Source: Theocolax elegans
Taxonomy: Eukaryota; Arthropoda; Insecta; Hymenoptera; Cerocephalidae
NCBI GenBank assembly: GCA_026168455.1
Contig: CM047426.1
Location: 25,913,058 to 25,977,057, forward strand
Length of the DNA: 64,000 bases
Direction of reading: 5' to 3'
Part shown: piece after piece, positions 25,721 to 37,315 of the stretch
Position numbering within the stretch: position 1 is the stretch's first letter
Layout: each line of letters opens with the position of its first letter
Notes under the pieces: generated by a model
The model's database searches: none
What the model saw: only the letters and a program-made list of their open reading frames with translations
Told to the model about the DNA's origin: nothing
Translations under genes and position numbers: made by a program

Positions 25721-26554
25721 TAACGCTAAAATAAAGTCGAAGGTATTACCTTCCCTTTCCCTTTGCTGGAAGTTATTGCGGTGCATTGTCCAAGTTTCTC
25801 TGTAAAGACGCTTTGAGAAATGCCGATGCAGTTGACCCGATTACAGACGTGATTCCGAGAAGACCGTTTTATGTACAATATGATAAAATACCTGAATTTT
25901 GTAATGAGTTCATTCGTTCTACGGAGTTTTATTCTTTCCACAATATCGTACTCAGCTGAAAAATTGTTGATTCCATTTTACTATTACGTTCTACCTACTA
26001 TTGATTCCATTTTTCTATTCAGTTATATTATTAATTAAATATAATTTATTAATTATTGCTTCCTCGTAGAACTTTTAATAGTAAAAGTTTTCGATTTGCT
26101 AAAAACATGTTAGAAGTACGTATTCGTATACGTGTATGTAGTTTTCTTTTTAATTTCCAAATTCGTGAAAAAAATGTGTTTTTGGATCTATAAATTTGCT
26201 TATAAAGTTTCAATCTACTTGAAATTTTGTAAAAAGGTTGTGTTTATGGTAATAACAATAGTTATATCTTTTTAGCTGATGATATTTTATTTATTAAGCA
26301 TTATACATCTTTGGAAGAAATTTTTTATTGCTCATATTCTGAATTTATTTTATGGAAAAAATTGTTGTGATAGAACATAATAATGGCTTATATTGTCAAA
26401 ATTTCAGAACATTTCGTTTAGTGGATTTTTTGAAATATGTGTATTTTCTGATTAATCATGTTTTGAAATAATAACATCTGTAGCTTTATTGAAACTTTTT
26501 TTTGTCTTGTATGAATTCTAAGTTGCGTAAATATTATTTCTAAACCAATACATA

Positions 26555-26555
<1 letters not shown>

Positions 26556-26622
<67 letters not shown>
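26556..26622. repeat. (TA)n microsatellite in block copy 1
   Basis: Long TA run. The inverted-copy counterpart (about 38,310-38,362) is interrupted by extra AATA and CTA units, and the third copy (about 48,234-48,299) is pure and slightly longer. Confidence 0.95.
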
Positions 26623-26627
<5 letters not shown>

Positions 26628-27619
26628 TATTTTTTGAGGTATTATACATATTGCAATAATGAAAATATATAGCACTCCGTGTAATGATATAGTGCCTAAA
26701 AATGATTGTTTTAATCCGGAAGCAATTCAGAATAAATTAAACATTATAAAAGATTAATTATATCGAGTGCTTTTTTCATACAAATGTTATAGAATATATT
26801 TATGCAATTGTATTAGAAATAAAATTTTGCTAATAAAGCTTTGTCTTTTTATATTTGCAATTTTTCTTCCTTGAATATATTTTTTAATATTTATAATGTC
26901 ATCACAATTTTTTGTACATTTTTCCTTCCAATTAAACTTTTTACAAAATCGTTCTTTATTTGGGTTATTACTTTAATTACATTGGTCAAAATATTTTTAA
27001 ATAGGGAATTATATGCTATTAAATTATCATATTGTGTATATTAAAATTATTTACAGTTACATCAGTTCTAACTTTTTATTTACCTTTTCTCAGTTCGTTA
27101 ATACTATCACGAATGTCATAATCATTTCGTTGATTTTGTATTGTGTGTTTCAAAGTTGATTATTTTCTTATGTATGTATATCAGACGTTTGATTTAAAGT
27201 ATCATATTATTACTTAACCCTTAGAATCACGATATTTTTTACTCAAGAATCATAAAAATTCATTAGTCTACTATAGATGAAAATAAAAAAGGTAAATTTA
27301 GATTTTTTGTTGCATACGCATATGCATTTTAAGGACATTCATTAGTATGGTATATTAAAATACGGTTTTTTTCGTACTAAAATGGATATATTTATTGCTA
27401 ATATTTTATAGAATTTGAAAATGGAGAGTTTAGTAAATTTATTTAAATTTATGGTTAGAATTATATGTATATAGTTAGATATAGTTAAAATTTCAAAATA
27501 TCCCAAATTTTAACAAATTAAAAATATTTTGCAGGAAGTGTACAACTTTTTTGGATATTTTTAAAAATAAACAACAAATATCTATTCTACATTATATGTA
27601 TATATATATATTCCTTTTC

Positions 27620-27741
27620 TCCTAATATAAAATTGAGTGACCGCTCGAATCGAAGATCTCGAATCTCGATCTCGAACATTAAAAAACTCGAAAATCAATC
27701 GAAAACAAAACATCGGCGCGTAGCGCGCCCAAATCCACTAG
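27620..27741 (+). mobile_element. Mini-Helitron 1 (copy 1), 122 bp
   Basis: The start TCCTAATATAAAATTGAGTG is a Helitron-type 5' terminus. The end has a perfect hairpin GGCGCG-TAG-CGCGCC (27,715-27,729), then 12 bases ending CTAG (27,738-27,741). Both termini are the textbook signals for rolling-circle elements. The element is far too short to code and must be mobilised in trans. It abuts the next one with no spacer. Copies are at 37,194-37,315 (minus) and 49,297-49,418. Confidence 0.75.
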
Positions 27742-28012
27742 TCCTATTATAAATTTGAGTGAGCGCTAGAATCGAAGATCTCGAACATTAAAAAACTCGA
27801 AAATCAACCGTAAACAAAACATCGGCGCCCAATAAATTAGTATATACCAATCCACTATTATAATAATCGAACTGGAGTCGAGATCTTACGAAATTCGAGA
27901 TTTGACGGATTATTTGATCTACGAAATTGATAGTCATATGTTATTCAAAGAGGTTGAAGTTCGAAAAAAATACAGAGTACTAGGCGCGAGTATCGCGCTC
28001 GAATTTAACTAA
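27742..28012 (+). mobile_element. Mini-Helitron 2 (copy 1), 271 bp
   Basis: It begins TCCTATTATAAATTTGAGTG directly after the CTAG of mini-Helitron 1 and shares its subterminal sequence for about 90 bases. It ends with the hairpin GCGCGA-GTA-TCGCGC (27,984-27,998) and CTAA followed by T (28,009-28,013). An inner Helitron-like start near 27,855 suggests nesting. Copies are at 36,923-37,193 (minus) and 49,419-49,689. Confidence 0.7.
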
Positions 28013-28018
28013 TATATT

Positions 28019-29366
28019 AGGTGATTTCACATCAGATGTACAAGATACAATTTATACAAAAATAGCCCATATTTATAAACATACGAGAAATATCTTCCAG
28101 AATTTTTCACCACCTTGGATCTTAAATACCTTAAATTAGGTTAACTTTTTATATTACACATTAAATGGGAAAAAGTTTTAAAATGTCGAAAAGAATTTTT
28201 TACCATTTTTAAAATTACCTAATTTGAAGTAATGTAAGTGGATATCGAGAGATCATTTTGCTAGTTTTGATTTTGGTCTGTTCGACAGTATTGTATGCCT
28301 CATATTGAACCAGACTATTTTCTGTAACTTTAGCTTTTTAACAAAATTAAATTTAAGATAGAATGTTCTTTTATACCAAAGATATAAGAGATCAAAGAAA
28401 TGGTAAAAATGACAAAATTTTAGCACTTGAAACCCTGCATTTCATACTACCCAACAATTTATTGAACAAGCATTATCCTGGATAAACTTCTTTTCATGTA
28501 ATTATTTGAATTATACTATATGTTTAATAACATTACCTTATTAAACTTATATTAAACATGCATGAATAAGTTTAATATAACGGATAGAAACTCCTGATTT
28601 GATCTTTATACCTATTGCTTTCACCAACTATTACTGTTTAGTATTCTTGACAAGTAAATATATGTATTTAATTAATGATAATTAATAATAACTGTAAATA
28701 ATATTAAAAAGTACTATTCGATGAAGGTTTTAAAACCCAATTAGCAAGTTTCATCGGTTAAATTAAACATATTATAAGTTTAATAAGTCAACGTTATTAA
28801 ATGAACATACTATAATTCAAATAGTTAAGAAAAAAAACTTTATCCAAGTTATACTTGTTTAATAAATTGTTGAGTAGTATGAAATACAGGGTTCTCAAGT
28901 GCGAAAATTTTGTCATTTTTACAATTTTCTCTTTTTTACCACCTCTTTGATTTTTTATATCTTTAGTTTGAAGTAAGATCCCATCTTAAATTTAATTTTG
29001 TTGAAAAGCTAAAGTTACAGAGAATAATCTAATTCAATATAAGGCATGCAATGCTCTCGTACATACCAAAATCAAAACTAACAAAATGAGCCTCGATAGT
29101 CGATCTTATTACTTCAAATTAGGTAATTGTAAAAATGGTAAAAAATTCTATTCAGCAAAAAGTTAACCTATTTTGAGGTATTTATTATCCAACGTGGTAA
29201 AAAAGGTAAAAGAAATAAAACGACTTTTCCAACTCGTATAACTTTTAATGCGTATTAATTGTTTGACTTTATATTAGTTTTACACATGCTGGATGATATT
29301 TTCAGTGTGTTTATAAATTTGGGCTATTTTTAAATTGTGTCTTGTACACTTGATGTGAAATTACCT
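28019..29366. mobile_element. Fold-back MITE, 1.35 kb (copy 1)
   Basis: Inverted ends AGGTGATTTCACATCAGATG and the complement of AGGTAATTTCACATCAAGTG; the two halves of about 670 bases pair along their length with scattered mismatches. It starts six bases after the CTAA of mini-Helitron 2. Copies are at 35,577-36,918 and 49,696-51,046. Non-coding. Confidence 0.8.
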
Positions 29367-29525
29367 TTAAATAATATATATATAACGTTGATTATTTGTT
29401 GTTTCTTAAAATATGTATCCAAAAATTCCAATTATCTTCACACAATGTGTACCATATATACATATAATTCAGTTATATACATATTTTATACATAGCATAA
29501 ATTAGTTATTTTTTTATATTTTAAT

Positions 29526-29905
29526 TAACGTCGCTCTATTTGTGCTCCCAATATGGTACTAAGCAGCGACGGAGGTCATGCGATATCTTTGTAAAGAAAG
29601 CACTTGTTGAAATATGCATTTCCCCAGTGGTGCTTGTATATCAATCGACCGGGCTAGGAATCGAACCCGGAACCTTCGAATTAGGGCCTCCAGGCCTCTC
29701 ACAAGTTAGTTGATATGGGAATTATTAACATTTTAATTACTTTGGAGAATAATAAGAAAATACGATTTCAATAGCTTATTGTTTAAGAATTGTGCGAGCG
29801 TCCAATAACTGCGATACGATCGCTATTCTTGCATTACTTAGTGGACCAAGTAATTTTAAGATTTTAAATTATACTAGCAGAGATACCTCGCTCCTAACGT
29901 CGCTC
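29526..29905 (-). mobile_element. tRNA-like insertion with 11 bp direct repeats (copy 1)
   Basis: Direct repeats TAACGTCGCTC at 29,526-29,536 and 29,895-29,905 bracket about 358 bases. On the minus strand the insert holds a perfect B-box GGTTCGATTCC (complement of 29,657-29,667) inside a CCGGG/CCCGG-rich, tRNA-like segment. No good A-box is seen. A decayed tRNA-derived SINE with a target duplication is the simplest reading. Copies are at 35,041-35,419 and 51,206-51,585. Confidence 0.45.
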
Positions 29906-30297
29906 GGTTCATATGAACACTTACATTTTTTTCTTTATAAATTATAATTTATAATTGATGAATAAAAAGAGCTATGGATATGATAATATTAAGGAAATAT
30001 GTGTAAACATAATCTGGTAAAGATTTAACGACAAATCATATATTTGTTCCTTAGTACAATGTAAGATATGAGAATAATATAATATAAGATAATATATTTT
30101 CTATTAATATTTGAGATATTATTTGCTGCTATTTAAAAATAGGAGTAAACATTGTGACTTTTAGATCATTATAGCTTCGTATATTGTAAGCCAAATAATC
30201 GTAGAATTAATAAATTTCTTTAGTCATGTAAGTTTTAATAAAATTAACAGCGTATATATTTGCACACATATCCTGATAAATATGTATATTTTTTATT

Positions 30298-30345
30298 AAA
30301 GTTTCGTCCTATATATGAATTTTGACAATTCTGCCTTACTGATGT
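30298..30345 (-). ncRNA. Deleted hammerhead ribozyme relative (copy 1)
   Basis: On the minus strand, a 33-base stretch ending AGGACGAAACTTTAATAA matches the stem II loop, GAAAC strand and tail of the hammerhead at 63,580-63,655 at 28 of 33 positions. The stem I strand TAAGGCA is also present, but the second stem I strand and the CTGATGAG core are gone. It cannot be catalytic. Copies are at 34,609-34,650 (plus) and 51,978-52,025 (minus). Confidence 0.55.
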
Positions 30346-30723
30346 CAGTTTAAATTAATGTTCGATTATTTTATGTACATACATATATGCTTTATTAATA
30401 CAATTTAATAATAGAAATGAAAATTTACCTAAGATTTAAAATTATATTTTATATATTGAAAAACAATATTTTATTTTTATTAATATTTAAAAATATACAA
30501 TATATTATTATTTAAGTAGTTTATTTAATAACAGCTTTATTTATATACAATCTAACCAACCTTTAAGCTATTCTGCTATAAACACAGTACAAATGAACAG
30601 TATAATTAAATTTCTTAGAATTTGGTAAACGCCTTAGAGCAAACGTAAAATATAAGCTAGTTTGTGAATAGATAGTTCTTAGGTCGGATGGATTACATTT
30701 CCTACAAATTTTCTAAAATTAAA

Positions 30724-31606
30724 ATGAGCGATTTGCAAGAAAGAGTGCAGAAATTGGAGGAAAGTGTAAAAGCAATACAAGGTATGTAATTAACTTGTTT
30801 TAAAATATGTATTTAAAGTAAATTTTACTGATAATTTATATTAAAATAAATTAACTATGTTAATTTCTTATTTAAAAACTATTTATAATGTACACTGTTA
30901 AAAAATTTATTAAATTTAATGTACATTTCATTAAAATTAATGCAAAAATAGGTAAATATATACATGTAGAAATTTTGAAATTTTGTTTTTGTTAATTGTA
31001 CACTAATTTAACTGGAAGTTTTTTACAGTGTAATTATAATTATTATTCATTTTTAAATTAATATTTATATATTATTATAAATTAATTGTATATGTTTTTA
31101 CATGTTAGATGTTCAGTCAGATATGATTGAAAAATTGAATAAAATAATTGAAAAAATCGACAAATCAGGTGAATTAAAGGAATACGTCTATGTTCAAAAT
31201 CAACGACCTCAATCTGTAATTCCTTATGAAGGAACATCAATGATAAACTCTGGTGCCAATCAAAATCAAAGCAACTGTTCTGGTAAAGAATATATAAATA
31301 TACACACATATATGTATATGCTAGCGTGTGTTACATATTTAAATATTGAATTAACTAATTTTTTTGTATTTGTAGGTTATAATTCAAGCAATGGAAACTT
31401 AAGATATTGTAATAGACCATACAAAGGTGAGTGAAAATTTAAAATATTGTTAACATATAAATTATTTTATAAGTTATTGTATTATAAATTATTTTAATGT
31501 TATTTCAGGTAATATAAGAGGTTGTAAAGGTGGAAGGAGGCATCGAAGGAATCACACATATAATGCAGCTTTTATAGGGGAAGTAATGAAACATTTTATG
31601 CAATAA
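30724..31606 (+). CDS. Coiled-coil/basic small protein gene, 4 exons (copy 1)
   Basis: Predicted exons are 30,724-30,781, 31,109-31,282, 31,376-31,426 and 31,509-31,606, each bounded by GT and AG and in phase. They give 126 codons and a TAA. The protein begins MSDLQERVQKLEESVKAIQ and continues into a second amphipathic stretch, so residues 1-40 should form a coiled coil. The middle is polar and Asn/Gln/Ser-rich. The C-terminus is strongly basic (a GGRRHRRNH segment) and ends KHFMQ. I do not recognise the family. It always precedes the RPA gene here and reads in the same direction, which suggests a Helitron accessory protein, perhaps nucleic-acid binding. That role is inference. Confidence 0.65.
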
Positions 31607-31968
31607 TAAGTTGTATATCATTTATTTCAAATGTGGTATAAGATAATGTAAATCTATATAAAGAATAAACAGTTATAATAAATATGAGTAAATTTATTTC
31701 GTTATAGTCCCATAGTTCATTGTTATTACGTTATTATATATATTTTTTATTAAAATGAATTCAAATTAAAATTAATATTATTAAGTGAATATTAAGAGAA
31801 TATATTAAAATATTGATTCAGTAATTTAATAAATATGTTATTAAGAATCGATCCCAAAACATAATCTTTTAAACTATAAATTTGATTTTGATATTATTAT
31901 GATTATTATCTTTTGAATTTAATATTAATTTTTAGTTATAATAAATATTTTGAATGTAATTATTTTTA

Positions 31969-32037
31969 CAGTTAAAGCTCGCATAACGCACAAAAGTAAA
32001 ATGGTTCGTATTTTCAATAAAAAGCTACAACAATAAA
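31969..32037 (+). pseudogene. RPA exon fossil between the two genes (copy 1)
   Basis: CAGTTAAAGCTCGCATAACG and the following codons translate to TVKARITHKSK before diverging and reaching TAA. This matches the start of RPA exon 2 (FTVKARVTHKTN) in the downstream gene. It sits upstream of the RPA start codon, so it is a remnant of another RPA copy rather than part of the gene. Counterparts are at 32,918-32,986 (minus) and 53,653-53,718. Confidence 0.55.
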
Positions 32038-32269
32038 TATAAAAATAAATTAATTATCATGTTTTTAAATTTAAATTTAATTGAAAGTTTGTACGATGTA
32101 TTATTATTCTGTAAACCTGTTATGAGAGCATGTAAACTTATATTGAAAACAAATGTTTCTTATAGTACAAGTTTACCGTAACTATTAGCACATTGATTCA
32201 GTGATAGCCGTTCATTATACAGTGTGTTTAAGTGTTATAGGTGTAGTGTTATTTATTACATAATTGAAA

Positions 32270-32385
32270 ATGAAAATTAATAGTAATAAAAGAAAATTAG
32301 AAGATGATTCTAATGAAAAAAATGTCAAAATCACAAAATCAGATAAGTACTGCACATTTAAAGAAGCAGAGGAGTCAATATTTAG
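32270..32385 (+). pseudogene. RPA gene, exon 1 only (first block copy)
   Basis: Identical to the first exon of the complete gene at 53,953. The sequence folds back 90 bases downstream, inside intron 1, so no further exons follow. It cannot make an RPA protein. Confidence 0.8.
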
Positions 32386-32460
32386 GTTTGTATATTTAAT
32401 TATATAATAACATTAAATACTACATATGATAATATTATTAAACATTATATTTGAATTTAT

Positions 32461-32496
32461 AAATAAACATTAATATTTTAAATTTAATGTTTATTT
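32461..32496. repeat. Fold-back junction 1 (A to A')
   Basis: AAATAAACATTAA and its exact complement TTAATGTTTATTT are separated by the 10 bases TATTTTAAAT. Comparison with 54,144-54,163 shows that the first copy follows the normal sequence to 32,480 and then switches strand, inside the first intron of the RPA gene. Confidence 0.9.
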
Positions 32497-32570
32497 ATAA
32501 ATTCAAATATAATGTTTAATAATATTATCATATGTAGTATTTAATGTTATTATATAATTAAATATACAAA

Positions 32571-32684
32571 AAATATTGACTCCTCTGCTTCTTTAAATGT
32601 GCAGTACTTATCTGATTTTGTGATTTTGACATTTTTTTCATTAGAATCATCTTCTAATTTTCTTTTATTACTATTAATTTTCAT
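32571..32684 (-). pseudogene. RPA gene, exon 1 only (inverted block)
   Basis: Start codon at 32,682-32,684 on the minus strand. The exon end has lost three bases (AGG), which removes the splice donor present in the two direct copies. Truncated by the same fold-back point. Confidence 0.75.
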
Positions 32685-33347
32685 TTTCAATTATGTAATA
32701 AATAACACTACACCTATAACACTTAAACACACTGTATAATGAACGGCTATCACTGAATCAATGTGCTAATAGTTACGGTAAACTTGTACTATAAGAAACA
32801 TTTGTTTTCAATATAAGTTTACATGCTCTCATAACAGGTTTACAGAATAATAATACATCGTACAAACTTTCAATTAAATTTAAATTTAAAAACATGATAA
32901 TTAATTTATTTTATATTTATTGTTGTAGCTTTTTATTGAAAATACGAACCATTTTACTTTTGTGCGTTATGCGAGCTTTAACTGTAAAAATAATTACATT
33001 CAAAATATTTATTATAACTAAAAATTAATATTAAATTCAAAAGATAATAATCATAATAATATCAAAATCAAATTTATAGTTTAAAAGATTATGTTTGGGA
33101 TCGATTCTTAATAACATATTTATTAAATTACTGAATCAATATTTTAATATATTCTCTTAATATTCACTTAATAATATTAATTTTAATTTTGAATTCATTT
33201 TAATAAAAAAATATATATAATAACGTAATAACAATGAACTATGGGACTATAACGAAATAAATTTACTCATATTTATTATAACTGTTTATTCTTTATATAG
33301 ATTTACATTATCTTATACCACATTTGAAATAAATGATATACAACTTA

Positions 33348-34228
33348 TTATTGCATAAAATGTTTCATTACTTCCCCTATAAAAGCTGCATTATATGTGT
33401 GATTCCTTCGATGCCTCCTTCCACCTTTACAACCTCTTATATTACCTGAAATAACATTAAAATAATTTATAATACAATAACTTATAAAATAATTTATATG
33501 TTAACAATATTTTAAATTTTCACTCACCTTTGTATGGTCTATTACAATATCTTAAGTTTCCATTGCTTGAATTATAACCTACAAATACAAAAAAATTAGT
33601 TAATTCAATATTTAAATATGTAACACACGCTAGCATATACATATATGTGTGTATATTTATATATTCTTTACCAGAACAGTTGCTTTGATTTTGATTGGCA
33701 CCAGAGTTTATCATTGATGTTCCTTCATAAGGAATTACAGATTGAGGTCGTTGATTTTGAACATAGACGTATTCCTTTAATTCACCTGATTTGTCGATTT
33801 TTTCAATTATTTTATTCAATTTTTCAATCATATCTGACTGAACATCTAACATGTAAAAACATATACAATTAATATATAATATATAAATATTAATTTAAAA
33901 ATGAATAATAATTATAATTACACTGTAAAAAAACTTCCAGTTAAATTAGTGTACAATTAACAAAAACAAAATTTCAAAATTTCTACATGTATATATTTAC
34001 CTATTTTTGCATTAATTTTAATGAAATGTACATTAAATTTAATAAATTTTTTAACAGTGTACATTATAAATAGTTTTTAAATAAGAAATTAACATAGTTA
34101 ATTTATTTTAATATAAATTATCAGTAAAATTTACTTTAAATACATATTTTAAAACAAGTTAATTACATACCTTGTATTGCTTTTACACTTTCCTCCAATT
34201 TCTGCACTCTTTCTTGCAAATCGCTCAT
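33348..34228 (-). CDS. Coiled-coil/basic small protein gene (copy in inverted block)
   Basis: Reverse-complement copy of the gene at 30,724-31,606. The start codon is at 34,226-34,228 and the stop at 33,348-33,350. All four exons and their splice sites are visible and the coding sequence appears unchanged, even though the surrounding inverted block has accumulated differences. It stands next to a truncated RPA exon 1 only, so it has lost its downstream partner genes. Confidence 0.6.
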
Positions 34229-34608
34229 TTTAATTTTAGAAAATTTGTAGGAAATGTAATCCATCCGACCTAAGAACTATCTATTCACAAACTAGCTTAT
34301 ATTTTACGTTTGCTCTAAGGCGTTTACCAAATTCTAAGAAATTTAATTATACTGTTCATTTGTACTGTGTTTATAGCAGAATAGCTTAAAGGTTGGTTAG
34401 ATTGTATATAAATAAAGCTGTTATTAAATAAACTACTTAAATAATAATATATTGTATATTTTTAAATATTAATAAAAATAAAATATTGTTTTTCAATATA
34501 TAAATATAATTTTAAATCTTAGGTAAATTTTCATTTCTATTATTAAATTGTATTAATAAAGCATATATGTATGTACATAAAATAATCGAACATTAATTTA
34601 AACTGACA

Positions 34609-34650
34609 TCAGTAAGGCAGAATTGTCAAAATTCATATATAGGACGAAAC
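34609..34650 (+). ncRNA. Deleted hammerhead relative in inverted block
   Basis: Plus-strand counterpart of 30,298-30,345: TAAGGCA, then after the deletion AAAATTCATATATAGGACG and AAAC. Confidence 0.55.
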
Positions 34651-35040
34651 TTTAATAAAAAATATACATATTTATCAGGATATGTGTGCAAATATATACG
34701 CTGTTAATTTTATTAAAACTTACATGACTAAAGAAATTTATTAATTCTACGATTATTTGGCTTACAATATACGAAGCTATAATGATCTAAAAGTCACAAT
34801 GTTTACTCCTATTTTTAAATAGCAGCAAATAATATCTCAAATATTAATAGAAAATATATATCTTATTATATTATTCATATCTTACATTGTACTAAGGAAC
34901 AAATATATGATTTGTCGTTAAATCTTTACCAGATTATGTTTACACATATTTCCTTAATATTATCATATCCATAGCTCTTTTTATTCATCAATTATAAATT
35001 ATAATTTATAAAGAAAAAAATGTAAGTGTTCATATGAACC

Positions 35041-35419
35041 GAGCGACGTTAGGAGCGAGGTATCTCTGCTAGTATAATTTAAAATCTTAAAATTACTTGG
35101 TCCACTAAGTAATGCAAGAATAGCGATCGTATCGCAGTTATTGGACGCTCGCACAATTCTTAAACAATAAGCTATTGAAATCGTATTTTCTTATTATTCT
35201 CCAAAGTAATTAAAATGTTAATAATTCCCTATCAACTAACTTGTGAGAGGCCTGGAGGCCCTAATTCGAAGGTTCCGGGTTCGATTCCTAGCCCGGTCGA
35301 TTGATATACAAGCACCACTGGGGAAATGCATATTTCAACAAGTGCTTTCTTTACAAAGATATCGCATGACCTCCGTCGCTGCTTAGTACCATATTGGGAG
35401 CACAAATAGAGCGACGTTA
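35041..35419 (+). mobile_element. tRNA-like insertion in inverted block
   Basis: Inverted counterpart of 29,526-29,905. GAGCGACGTTA repeats lie at 35,041-35,051 and 35,409-35,419, and the B-box is on the plus strand near 35,278-35,288. Confidence 0.45.
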
Positions 35420-35576
35420 ATTAAAATATAAAAAAATAACTAATTTATGCTATGTATAAAATATGTATATAACTGAATTATATGTATATATGGTACACAT
35501 TGTGTGAAGATAATTGGAATTTTTGGATACATATTTTAAGAAACAACAAATAATCAACGTTATATATATTATTTAA

Positions 35577-36918
35577 AGGTAATTTCACATCAAGTGTACA
35601 AGACACAATTAAAAATAGCCCAAATTTATAAACACACTGAAAATATCATCCAGCATGTGTAAAACTAATATAAAGTCAAACAATTAATACGCATTAAAAG
35701 TTATACGAGTTGGAAAAGTCGTTTTATTTCTTTTACCTTTTTACCACGTTGGATAATAAATACCTCAAAATAGGTTAACTTTTTGCTGAATAGAATTTTT
35801 ACCATTTTTACAATTACCTAATTTGAAGTAATAAGATCGACTATCGAGGCTCATTTTGTTAGTTTTGATTTTGGTATGTACGAGAGCATTGCATGCCTTA
35901 TATTGAATTAGATTATTCTCTGTAACTTTAGCTTTTCAACAAAATTAAATTTAAGATGGGATCTTACTTCAAACTAAAGATATAAAAAATCAAAGAGGTG
36001 GTAAAAAGAGAAAATTGTAAAAATGACAAAATTTTCGCACTTGAGAACCCTGTATTTCATACTACTCAACAATTTATTAAACAAGTATAACTTGGATAAA
36101 GTTTTTTTCTTAACTATTTGAATTATAGTATGTTCATTTAATAACGTTGACTTATTAAACTTATAATATGTTTAATTTAACCGATGAAACTTGCTAATTG
36201 GGTTTTAAAACCTTCTTCATCGAATAGTACTTTTTAATATTATTTACAGTTATTATTAATTATCATTAATTAAATACATATATTTACTTGTCAAGAATAC
36301 TAAACAGTAATAGTTGGTGAAAGCAATAGGTATAAAGATCAAATCAGGAGTTTCTATCCGTTATATTAAACTTATTCATGCATGTTTAATATAAGTTTAA
36401 TAAGGTAATGTTATTAAACATATAGTATAATTCAAATAATTACATGAAAAGAAGTTTTATCCAGGATTGCTTGTTCAATAAATTGTTGGGTAGTATGAAA
36501 TGCAGGGTTTCAAGTGCTAAAATTTTGTTTTTTACCATTTCTTTGATCTCTTATATCTTTGGTATAAAAGAACATCTATCTTAAATTTAATTTTGTTAAA
36601 AAGCTAAAGTTACAGAAAATAGTCTGGTTCAATATGAGGCATACAATACTGTCGAACAGACCAAAATCAAAACTAGCAAAATGATCTCTCGATATCCACT
36701 TACATTACTTCAAATTAGGTAATTTTAAAAATGGTAAAAAATTCTTTTCGACATTTTAAAACTTTTTCCCATTTAATGTGTAATATAAAAAGTTAACCTA
36801 ATTTAAGGTATTTAAGATCCAAGGTGGTGAAAAATTCTGGAAGATATTTCTCGTATGTTTATAAATATGGGCTATTTTTGTATAAATTGTATCTTGTACA
36901 TCTGATGTGAAATCACCT
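35577..36918. mobile_element. Fold-back MITE in inverted block
   Basis: Counterpart of 28,019-29,366. Compared with the first copy it has small indels, for example loss of ATAT next to the mini-Helitron end. Confidence 0.8.
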
Positions 36919-36922
36919 AATA

Positions 36923-37315
36923 TTAGTTAAATTCGAGCGCGATACTCGCGCCTAGTACTCTGTATTTTTTTCGAACTTCAACCTCTTTGAATAACATATG
37001 ACTATCAATTTCGTAGATCAAATAATCCGTCAAATCTCGAATTTCGTAAGATCTCGACTCCAGTTCGATTATTATAATAGTGGATTGGTATATACTAATT
37101 TATTGGGCGCCGATGTTTTGTTTACGGTTGATTTTCGAGTTTTTTAATGTTCGAGATCTTCGATTCTAGCGCTCACTCAAATTTATAATAGGACTAGTGG
37201 ATTTGGGCGCGCTACGCGCCGATGTTTTGTTTTCGATTGATTTTCGAGTTTTTTAATGTTCGAGATCGAGATTCGAGATCTTCGATTCGAGCGGTCACTC
37301 AATTTTATATTAGGA
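36923..37315 (-). mobile_element. Head-to-tail mini-Helitrons in inverted block
   Basis: Reverse-complement counterpart of 27,620-28,012. Both hairpins and the CTAG/TCCTATT joint (around 37,190-37,197) are retained. Confidence 0.7.

Larger units (their letters stand above)
21592..32473 (+). repeat. Triplicated block A, first direct copy
   Basis: About 10.88 kb that recurs in reverse complement at 32,484-43,281 and in direct orientation at 43,278-54,165. It ends on the right in AAATAAACATTAA (32,461-32,473), which folds back on 32,484-32,496 across a 10-nt loop. It contains, left to right, a LINE remnant, a GC-richer segment, (TA)n tracts, two mini-Helitrons, a fold-back MITE, a tRNA-like insertion, a hammerhead fossil, the coiled-coil gene and RPA exon 1. 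Confidence 0.95.
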
